This document shows positions 11,326-19,130 of a stretch of DNA of 64,000 nucleotides, in pieces. The first letter of the stretch is position 1; each line of letters begins with the position of its first letter. Below the pieces are notes generated by a model that did not search any database, had not been told where the DNA came from, and worked only from the letters and a program-made list of their open reading frames with translations. Source of the stretch: Perkinsus marinus ATCC 50983 (lineage: Eukaryota; Perkinsozoa; Perkinsida; Perkinsidae); NCBI RefSeq assembly GCF_000006405.1, contig NW_003205565.1:94015-158014 (forward strand), written 5' to 3'. The translations under genes were made by a program, and so were the position numbers.

Positions 11326-11490
11326 TATTAACAACGAGTAGACAAGTTTACGGTTGTGAAACTGAGATTGAGCGTATCAATGTCATTTAATATAATGGCT
11401 CAGGGAAAAAACACCATCAATTGCGGGGCACGCACGTACACAGGACTGCACGCACGAACAAAGCAAGACCGGGCTCGTCAATCCTCAATA
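11326..11490 (-). repeat. 3' LTR of the retrotransposon
   Basis: This 165-bp copy is identical, base for base by my reading, to 17056-17220. It lies on the DENR side, 72 bp from that gene's start codon, and holds a TTTAATATAATGG AT-rich core. Confidence 0.93.
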
Positions 11491-14400
11491 CGCCCCCTCT
11501 GCCCCGACAATTGAGGGTGATGCAGAATCGGCACAACATTATAGTGATGATGATCAACAACGCTACCGTCAGTTAAGACAATACGGATCCTTCTACCTTC
11601 ATCTAGCAGATCCTTCACATGACCCAAACGGTATCCGGGGCTCAGCTTCTTTTCCGGATGGTAGATCAGCACTGGGTCACCAATCGTAGGCTTCAGGATC
11701 TTGTTCTTCAAGCTCTGGTACCCCATAGAGCGAGCGACAGCCATCCTCATGTCGCGGAACATCTCATTCAGGAAATAACACCGCACTGCTCTAACGCGGT
11801 GAGAAATAGGAAGAGTAGAAGAGCCACCAGCGAGGACGCAACCTCGCTTACGAGTAAATCCACGAGCCAATTGATCAGGCGTAACCACGACAAACTCGCC
11901 AGATGGCTCGTCAGAGTTAGCATAATCCAACGGACGAGTATTCATCAGGAACGTTACCTCCCTGCAGATACTCTCCAAATCGACATCGTCCTTGCGTCGC
12001 GGACGTCGTCGTCCCACAAATCCCGCTTGGCTCCTCAGAAGCGTCTTTGCGATCTTTATGCCAATACCATGAGCACGTTCACCGCCACCACTACGCCATG
12101 GAGATCGCACTGGCAGCAATGAAACCGTCCCATTCAACAGGCGAGAAACCTCTTTGGGGAAACGTGCACTGCGGAAGTAAGCAGCATTATCACACCACAA
12201 TCTTCTCAACCCGCCTTGTTCAGTCTGCACTCGGACGAGAGAATTCAAGACGTCTATCGTGGTCTCGCCAGTCGGAACCCAAGTGGAGTGGAAGGTATGG
12301 AGACAGTAGACGGTAAGCACCTTGGTCGTCCCGGACCAACCTTTGATATCTCCAAGGCTCAGGACGTCGACGAACACATCGTGGTACGGTTCCCACGCTG
12401 TGGCTTGGGTGCGATGAGGTCCAGCACCCGGTGGCTGAGTCCACGTACGACGAGCTCGGATGAGCTGACAAACGAAACAGTGCTTTACCAAGGCGCGAAC
12501 ATCCATACGTAGGCGAGGCAAGTAGAACCGATCATACACAGATGCCACAGTCGAGCGGACATTTCCGTGTTTGCTCAGCCGGTGCGAGTCGAGACAGATC
12601 TTTGCTCGAAACGCACGACAACACTCATCCTTCGGGATAACAGGCAAGTAGGTACAACCACCGTCTGCAGAGCCGTTTCGGAAACAATACACCCCTGCGG
12701 TCTCATCGTGTACGTACGGGCCGGCACACGACAGAAAAGGAGGCTTCATCTGCTGCTGCAGAGATCTCACAAGGTAGTTGACATTATCGGCCTCGAGTCG
12801 GACATCCTCAACTCTCTTCGCAGACGGCCTCAGAGCATTGAAAACTCTGTGCAGGAAGAGGAAATCGGTAAGGACGCCATTCACATCCCAATTGCAACCA
12901 CATAGAGTCTCGATAAATGGCTTCGGCTGTTGTTCATCGGCAGCGGAATCGGCTGCACAACAGGCAAGGAAACTCTCTGTAGAAGGCATAGCACTCAAAA
13001 GAGTGTAAATGTCCACATCATGAGCATCTTCATCCATCAGCTCCGCCCCCTCAGATCTCATGATCCAAGACAGGCCTACTCCTTCAGCTTCCGGCTCTGA
13101 GAAGATCTCGGGGAAGTCACCAGTGTTACCAGGACCACCATGGAGAGCATCGACCAGCTTCATCCGTTGGCCTGATTCTAGGTGGACCTCTCTCTCGAAG
13201 AGTCGCGAGAGCATATCCGGCATGGTGTTCGACTTACCCTCGATGTGTTTCACCACCACTGTTCCGGCCCCCAAGGTCTTCAGGTAGTCGAGCTCATCCC
13301 GGAGGGCGTTGAGGGTTCGCAACACTGCCCTCCGCTCTAGTGAAGATCTAGACACACCCCCATGACCGTTGATCCACTGCACCGTCGGTTTATTATCCGA
13401 TCTTACGGTCAAGGTAATCGAAGGTAAGGTTCCTGACAGTGTCGTCGCTAAGTGAGCCACAATATCAATAGCGCACTGCACCGCTCGACAACAAACGGAT
13501 AATTCACGGCGATTTGAATGATAATGTTGCTGAGCGAGAGTGAATCTCCAAGCCCCAGATGCAAGAAGATATCGAGTGGCTCCACTATCACCATTTGGGT
13601 GCACTATCGATACAGTGTACCCTGCTCCAATGTTAGAGGCATCGGCCGCGACTTCGATATGTAAAGGATCAGCGCTTTCTCGAAGTGGAGTGTCATGTAA
13701 GCACGGAGTGATCGTCGCCGTTCTCTCTAAAATCCAGTTCATCAGCGACCGAGCAACAGACCTCTGTAGATCAGATAGTTTGGAAAAATCGCACGAGCTT
13801 CTCCAATCGACCTTCGCAAAGGTGTGGGCAAACCAGCTTCGGATAGTATCCGCTAGCACCCGGTCGATTGGGTGGCAACCAGCACAGTCATATGCTAGGT
13901 TCCCGCCGAGAGAGAAGATAAAAGCCTTAGTCACCGTCGTCGTGACGTTACCATCCAACACTTGTAACACTGATGTGGCCTGCTGCCGAGCCAACTGGAG
14001 CCGATCACCTCGGTTGCAATCGACGCGAAGAAGAGGCGTCGGTCCACTCTCATCGTAAGTCATTGTGCATCCCAGTAAGTCGGCGGAATCCGACCATACG
14101 AAGAGGGAAGTCGGTAGGTTCATCCGCTCTAGGATATCGGCAACATGACTCCTTGATGACCTGATGGCGATCGCTTGGAATTTCTTCCGAGATACCCCGA
14201 AGGCGCATCTCTGTAGTGTATATATCAACCAACATACTGCTGAAGCACCGTCCACTCCCGCACATAGAATGTCATCAACGAAGCAGAGTAATAGGAAACA
14301 AAGAAGCAACATTGCACAGAGAGCTCTGAATGCTGCTATCAGGTCTCCCAGAGTATGCCCCAAACTTCCAGGACCAGTGGTGACGCCGAAGACACAGCGG

Positions 14401-15698
14401 TTGCTCGTGTACAGCGATGAACGTACCACCAACAAGGCAAGTAGGCCCAACCAGCGCAATTTATAGAACGCGCGTGAACAATCCATGACCCACATGACTC
14501 CCGATCCATACAGACGAGTCACCGCTATGCAGATAGAAACCGTGACCGAGGAACTGGACCCTCTTGTGAAACGACGATTGGCCCGTCGCAGATCGACGAC
14601 AAGTCTATCTCGTCGCTTGAGAGCTCCTGGGATCATGAATACAACCGATGGAGGGAGAATGTGGGTGGTCTTGGAGAGTGTGTGAATCTCTTCCTCAGAT
14701 CTCTTTATCCACCATCCTCTCTCTTCATATCCTCGGACTAGCTCGTCAAAGGTCTTCTGCTTCTCGAGGGTTAATCGTTCGTATGCGCGTTCCGCAATTC
14801 GACGGACAGCCGTTGGAATTTGTACATGACTCGCCTCGCCCAAGGAATCACATCTAAGCTCAAACACGTGAGTCTGTCGGGAGTCGTCACGTATTTCATC
14901 AGCACGGAGCTTCCGTAGACGAGCAAACCAGTGTTGACACTTCCGCATTGGCCACCACCCTTGGCTGACCAATCGGTCAAGCAGGTCAGTTGAGATTGGT
15001 GGTACCGTGTCGAAAGGAATGTCCATCTCCTCAGATGATGAGGGCGGGAGGGGAAGTCGTTCATAGGATGTGTCTGCATCCTGTCGGCCCTCAATCATAG
15101 TCGTCAGCAGGCAGCCAGCAGCTTCGTCGTCCCATTTCCCATCCCCTAGACTGGGATCAAGAATACATATATTAGACTCTTCGGTCACTGAGCATCGAGC
15201 AACGGTAGGCACCGATTCTTGCGGGAATCGGACAAGGGGCAGATCATTACCAGCGAGCGTCACTCGGCTCTCGCCTGAGTCAATCGATATTTTATAATCA
15301 CGCAAAAAGACTCGACCCGCGATAATCACTGGGCAATCAGATAAGGGGCCCCGTGATACTTGAGGTAGCAGGTACAAATATCTGTCACGAGTAGTTCCCC
15401 ATCCCTGCTGTTCCCGGAGCTGCATTGGGAACTTCACTTTGCGACTCACTTTTCGACTGGACGAGTCAGCAAGCTTCACTTGGAAACTACACGTCTCAAT
15501 TGGGAATGATTTTAAAGGGAAAGAGTCATCGTACAATAAAAAATCAAGACCAGCCCCGGTGTCTAATAATAACCGGGCATCTATCCAACTCATACAAGTG
15601 GGGGTAGTAGCAAGACGACAACATAACCAGTAAGCAGATGGTACCGAAGCCCTATCACGAGTGATAGGAAGCAGTTTCAAGTCCTGCTCAGGACTCAT
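11478..15698 (-). CDS. pol: Pol polyprotein of the LTR element
   Basis: The frame is 1406 codons. From the N-terminus it shows an aspartic protease (LLLDTGAGLDF near residues 45-55), a reverse transcriptase (DCSRAFYKLRW and the active-site FVDDIL), an RNase H (AADASNIGAGY) and an integrase. The integrase has an H2C2 zinc finger (HRLSKHGN then HCFVCQLI), a catalytic core and a C-terminal DPVLIYHPEKKL region. Its first codon overlaps the Gag stop by four bases (ATGA), an arrangement that can allow coupled reinitiation. Part of its C-terminal end reads into the 3' LTR. Treated here only as a retroelement part. Confidence 0.92.
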   Translation of the reverse strand: MSPEQDLKLLPITRDRASVPSAYWLCCRLATTPTCMSWIDARLLLDTGAGLDFLLYDDSFPLKSFPIETCSFQVKLADSSSRKVSRKVKFPMQLREQQGWGTTRDRYLYLLPQVSRGPLSDCPVIIAGRVFLRDYKISIDSGESRVTLAGNDLPLVRFPQESVPTVARCSVTEESNICILDPSLGDGKWDDEAAGCLLTTMIEGRQDADTSYERLPLPPSSSEEMDIPFDTVPPISTDLLDRLVSQGWWPMRKCQHWFARLRKLRADEIRDDSRQTHVFELRCDSLGEASHVQIPTAVRRIAERAYERLTLEKQKTFDELVRGYEERGWWIKRSEEEIHTLSKTTHILPPSVVFMIPGALKRRDRLVVDLRRANRRFTRGSSSSVTVSICIAVTRLYGSGVMWVMDCSRAFYKLRWLGLLALLVVRSSLYTSNRCVFGVTTGPGSLGHTLGDLIAAFRALCAMLLLCFLLLCFVDDILCAGVDGASAVCWLIYTLQRCAFGVSRKKFQAIAIRSSRSHVADILERMNLPTSLFVWSDSADLLGCTMTYDESGPTPLLRVDCNRGDRLQLARQQATSVLQVLDGNVTTTVTKAFIFSLGGNLAYDCAGCHPIDRVLADTIRSWFAHTFAKVDWRSSCDFSKLSDLQRSVARSLMNWILERTATITPCLHDTPLRESADPLHIEVAADASNIGAGYTVSIVHPNGDSGATRYLLASGAWRFTLAQQHYHSNRRELSVCCRAVQCAIDIVAHLATTLSGTLPSITLTVRSDNKPTVQWINGHGGVSRSSLERRAVLRTLNALRDELDYLKTLGAGTVVVKHIEGKSNTMPDMLSRLFEREVHLESGQRMKLVDALHGGPGNTGDFPEIFSEPEAEGVGLSWIMRSEGAELMDEDAHDVDIYTLLSAMPSTESFLACCAADSAADEQQPKPFIETLCGCNWDVNGVLTDFLFLHRVFNALRPSAKRVEDVRLEADNVNYLVRSLQQQMKPPFLSCAGPYVHDETAGVYCFRNGSADGGCTYLPVIPKDECCRAFRAKICLDSHRLSKHGNVRSTVASVYDRFYLPRLRMDVRALVKHCFVCQLIRARRTWTQPPGAGPHRTQATAWEPYHDVFVDVLSLGDIKGWSGTTKVLTVYCLHTFHSTWVPTGETTIDVLNSLVRVQTEQGGLRRLWCDNAAYFRSARFPKEVSRLLNGTVSLLPVRSPWRSGGGERAHGIGIKIAKTLLRSQAGFVGRRRPRRKDDVDLESICREVTFLMNTRPLDYANSDEPSGEFVVVTPDQLARGFTRKRGCVLAGGSSTLPISHRVRAVRCYFLNEMFRDMRMAVARSMGYQSLKNKILKPTIGDPVLIYHPEKKLSPGYRLGHVKDLLDEGRRIRIVLTDGSVVDHHHYNVVPILHHPQLSGQRGRIED

Positions 15699-17056
15699 GA
15701 GAAAGGGGCAAACCGGTCAGAACGGATGCTGTTCTTCGTCAGTCGAGAGATAACGGCATCCCTATCAGTGCCAGCCTTGAGAGCAACTATTCGGAAGAAC
15801 GGATTACGACGTCCTTTTCCCTTCAAAGGGAAGTTGCTCTCCATTTCAGGAATGGCCTTCTGCAGATCGTCACCCCACAGTCCAATGACCTTGATCAATT
15901 GGTCAGGCTTATATCGTTCACACCACTGCTTGGGGGTTACTGAGCGAGATCCCGATCCGGAGTTAACCTTATCCACTGAGGCAGCAGAATCCTGTTTGCT
16001 TGCCGGCTTCGAGGATAAACTCTCTTCGCAGGTGTCGTCGTACATGGCGGCGTGAACACTATCGACCCCTTTCGTCGGTTTCATTATTGAGGCTTGGTCC
16101 TTTGTTCGGCATACCCATCGGATTGCCTCACAAACACTTCGCACTCCGTCTGATGCCTCATCGAATGGCACCGCCGTCTCCCAGTCCTCATCGACAGAGG
16201 CTAACCCCGACAGCTGGCAAATTCTCTCCATAACCTTCTCAATGATATGCTGTGGGAACTTCGCCAGAACTTGTCTTGTCAATGAACGTCGCTCCGACAC
16301 GTCGTTCGGGTAGACATCTGTGAATAGATGGTAGATATCGGCGGCGGACTCCAGGAAATCCTCGATCTGCTTAACCCCTGTAAATGTGAGATTGCGTAAC
16401 TTCTCCTCGTAGGTCTCCTTCAACACTGATCTGCGGCAATACCTCGTCAGAAGGACATTGCGGACCAAATTCCAATCCTGTGAGTGGGTACGTGACGCTA
16501 CAGTGGCCTTCTTATGGACCGGTCGGACATTACTCAGAGAGGAAAGGAATTTGGTCATGACAGATACTTTGACCTCCTCGTGCACTAGCAAATGTCCTTG
16601 CTGGTGATACTCAGCGGCTCCTGCTTCAACGAAGGTGTGTTCAATAGCATGATAGTGCGATTGGAGATCTGTTGCTTCACAGAGTTGAGGCAGACATAAC
16701 TTAGTCACTGTCGCTGCCGGGCATCGTGAGGAGCGTGACTTCGGAGTGGTATACACCTCATGCTCCTCCTCCTCGGACCGTGGAGAGAGTCGACTGAAAC
16801 CTTCCTTCCGTGATATCTCGCTGACGGATCGGTCAGCCAGGGCCTCAAGTTCAGCAATACGGGCCTCGAGGCTACCTATCTTAGAAAGATTACTGGCCTC
16901 CTTGGACGCGAGGTCGCTCATAAGCTGCTGAGTATCATCCTTCTCGTCGGAGATGATGTTGTTGAGAGCCTCGCGAGTATCCCGGAGGGAACGGCGCGTA
17001 GCGGCCAACTCTCTACGGGCTTCAGAGAGCTCAGCGAGCTCCTCAGGTGTCGCCAT
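15695..17056 (-). CDS. gag: Gag-like protein of the LTR element
   Basis: The 453-codon frame begins at the very edge of the 5' LTR. The N-terminal 90 residues are a predicted coiled coil (ELSEARRELAATRRSLRDTR, then SLEARIAELEALADRS). The middle, about residues 200-320, resembles the helical retrotransposon Gag core (YEEKLRNLTFTGVKQIEDFL). I see no CCHC zinc knuckle. The frame stops where Pol starts. Confidence 0.85.
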   Translation of the reverse strand: MATPEELAELSEARRELAATRRSLRDTREALNNIISDEKDDTQQLMSDLASKEASNLSKIGSLEARIAELEALADRSVSEISRKEGFSRLSPRSEEEEHEVYTTPKSRSSRCPAATVTKLCLPQLCEATDLQSHYHAIEHTFVEAGAAEYHQQGHLLVHEEVKVSVMTKFLSSLSNVRPVHKKATVASRTHSQDWNLVRNVLLTRYCRRSVLKETYEEKLRNLTFTGVKQIEDFLESAADIYHLFTDVYPNDVSERRSLTRQVLAKFPQHIIEKVMERICQLSGLASVDEDWETAVPFDEASDGVRSVCEAIRWVCRTKDQASIMKPTKGVDSVHAAMYDDTCEESLSSKPASKQDSAASVDKVNSGSGSRSVTPKQWCERYKPDQLIKVIGLWGDDLQKAIPEMESNFPLKGKGRRNPFFRIVALKAGTDRDAVISRLTKNSIRSDRFAPFS

Positions 17057-17220
17057 ATTAACAACGAGTAGACAAGTTTACGGTTGTGAAACTGAGATTG
17101 AGCGTATCAATGTCATTTAATATAATGGCTCAGGGAAAAAACACCATCAATTGCGGGGCACGCACGTACACAGGACTGCACGCACGAACAAAGCAAGACC
17201 GGGCTCGTCAATCCTCAATA
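17056..17220 (-). repeat. 5' LTR of the retrotransposon
   Basis: This is the promoter-side LTR in element orientation, 165 bp, identical to 11326-11490. The Gag start codon lies on its inner border, leaving almost no untranslated leader between LTR and Gag. Confidence 0.93.
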
Positions 17221-17744
17221 GAAATGTGTTTAGAATTTCAACACAGTTTTAACTTAAAACCATCCATTGAAGTGAACGGAGGTAATACTCTTTCCACAGC
17301 CCACTTCTGGTGCGCCAACTCATCGAACCACCTGCTCAACTACAGCGTCTCTCGATTACGTTATATGTAGTATGACCCTCACAGCCAGGGTGGGAATACG
17401 TATCATCGCTTGACCGCTGCGCCACTAAATTCAGCGCTCGCCACAATTTCCTCCATCGAAGTGTGCTACTCCTTGCTCGAGATGCGGTTATCGAAACTTC
17501 GCAAATCATCGTAGTCGGTTTTCTCGTACCGCGAAATTTTACCGGCCATGTTTCGGAGAGCACAAAATTCTTCCTAGTCGCGGCTCGGTCGACTCAGTAT
17601 TGAAAGAATTGTTGATAGGGGAGGCGTGCGAGAAACTATTGCAAGGGTGTTCGCAACCAGTGTAATCGACGAACCCTACGTAGTGGATTTGGGCTGTGCT
17701 GTTGCAGCACGTCCCTTTTTGTCCTTCCTGAGGATCGCTCTCGC
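17221..17744. other. Intergenic region between LTR element and TRM10
   Basis: About 520 bases. Short frames are present on both strands but none gives a recognisable protein. By position it holds the TRM10 promoter and 5' UTR and, before the insertion, part of the DENR upstream region. Confidence 0.4.
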
Positions 17745-18875
17745 ATGTCCACCGAACTAATGCAGTGTTCATCGCCGAGCACTCGTGGTGAGATCTCATC
17801 GACACCATCGGCTGACATAGAGATGTCGAGCAACGAGTCTATTGATGCCAGTATATCGTCGTTCACACGTAAGCCGAAGTCGCAGAAGAAGCGCGAGAGG
17901 AAGGAGGCCCAGAGAGAGCAGCGTAAGGAGGTGCGTAAGATGAAGAGGAAGGCTGTCAAGGAGCGGCGTCGTGAGGAGCGTAGGGACGAGCTTGCGGGTC
18001 TAAGCGCCGAGGAGATCCAGGAACGGGCTGATGCTGAGAAAGCCGAGCGCATTGCTGAAAAGGAGCGGAGCGAGGCGCACATGCAGGCGTGCTATGACGA
18101 AGGCAATCCAATCATCGCTTTCAACTGTGGCTTCACCGATCAAATGCAGGAAAAGGAGATAACGTCCTTAGCGAAACAGTTGCAGTTGGCGTACAATACA
18201 CTAAAGCGGTCGAAGGAGTCCTGTGTGCAGTTCCATTTGGTTGGGATGGACTCTGCTCTGGAGACTCGCTTGCACCCACAGGGTTACGAGAACTGGAAGG
18301 TTCATATCGACAAGGGCCCTTATTGGGACACATTTGCAGGGCACGATATTGTAGTACTCACCCCTGATGCCGTGGAAGATTTGGAGGCGGTTGAGAAGGA
18401 TAAGGTGTATGTAATAGGGGGGCTTGTTGATCGCACCATCGCCAAGAATGAGACCTTCAGCCAAGCCAATAGGCTTGACCCAGCACCGGCGGCCGGGGGG
18501 AGCATAGTATTGCGAAAACTACCAGTACGAGAGTACCTACCCAATGTCACTTTGCCGGTATTGAATATCAACACTGTTGTTGAGATTTTGTTTGCCGTTC
18601 TGGAAAAAGGAAGTAGTGCGTGGAGTGAGGTTTTGGAGAGTCTAGTACCACAACGGAAGCAACTCGGTGCGGGTGAAGGTCGGAAAGCTCGGAGGCTTGA
18701 ACATAAGCGGCAGAAGCGAAACGCTCTCTACGGAGCGGGCGATGGAGCTGATCCGATTGCAAAGGTTTCGGATACGGTGTGGTACGCTGGTAATAACGTG
18801 AGGCCCCGAGATGAGGAAAATGAAGATATTGGGACTAAGTTACTGTTTGGGTTTCAGTCTGATGATTCTGATTGA
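17745..18875 (+). CDS. TRM10: tRNA (purine-N1)-methyltransferase, TRM10 family
   Basis: TRM10 uses S-adenosylmethionine to methylate N1 of the purine at tRNA position 9. The 376-aa product is uninterrupted by introns. Residues about 40-115 are a highly basic helix (KPKSQKKRERKEAQREQRKE), common in this family and probably involved in tRNA binding. The SPOUT fold follows from about residue 120, with IAFNCGFTD, then IVVLTPDAVEDL, and the knot region VYVIGGLVDRTIAKN. LRKLPVREYL and LNINTVVEILFAVLEKGSSAW complete the signature. The start is the first Met in frame after an upstream untranslated stretch. The C-terminus adds a Lys/Arg-rich and then acidic tail. Convergent with the HflX gene, with about 255 bp between stops. 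Confidence 0.94.
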   Translation: MSTELMQCSSPSTRGEISSTPSADIEMSSNESIDASISSFTRKPKSQKKRERKEAQREQRKEVRKMKRKAVKERRREERRDELAGLSAEEIQERADAEKAERIAEKERSEAHMQACYDEGNPIIAFNCGFTDQMQEKEITSLAKQLQLAYNTLKRSKESCVQFHLVGMDSALETRLHPQGYENWKVHIDKGPYWDTFAGHDIVVLTPDAVEDLEAVEKDKVYVIGGLVDRTIAKNETFSQANRLDPAPAAGGSIVLRKLPVREYLPNVTLPVLNINTVVEILFAVLEKGSSAWSEVLESLVPQRKQLGAGEGRKARRLEHKRQKRNALYGAGDGADPIAKVSDTVWYAGNNVRPRDEENEDIGTKLLFGFQSDDSD

Positions 18876-19130
18876 CGAGTTAAGTTTTGTGTTGCAGTCA
18901 GGAGTCACTGATAGGACAAATTCATTTGGCTCAAGGTGGCTACAGGTGGTCGCAACTTGCACGATCGAAGTCTTATTGATTAGCGAGATATCTGTTACCC
19001 CATCGCCGCGCTTACTACACGCTATCATGCATTACATGTAATAGCAATACACTTCTCATCACCTTTTCGGACCGAACGGTACTCCCTACGCAAGCATCGA
19101 CTCAAGAGAGATATCACAAGAAACATGAAG

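Larger units (their letters stand above)
11326..17220 (-). mobile_element. LTR retrotransposon, looks whole, recent
   Basis: This is a 5.9-kb element in minus orientation bounded by two identical 165-bp direct repeats. It has a Gag-like reading frame (15695-17056) and a Pol reading frame (11478-15698). The Pol order is protease, reverse transcriptase, RNase H, integrase, which fits Ty3/Gypsy or BEL/Pao and excludes the Copia order. The integrase C-terminal part (NTRPLDYANSDEP, then VTPDQL) recalls BEL/Pao; family assignment stays open between those two. In element orientation the LTR begins TATTG and ends TTAATA. A TGGCGACACC stretch directly after the 5' LTR could be the primer-binding site, and a purine-rich GGGGCAGAGGGGGCG precedes the 3' LTR. 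The flanks share only a possible 3-bp GAA duplication. Identical LTRs point to a very young insertion. It lies between DENR and TRM10. Confidence 0.92.

Noticed and set aside
13540-14058. Plus-strand frame of 172 codons
   Set aside because: It is a shadow of the Pol frame of the LTR element.
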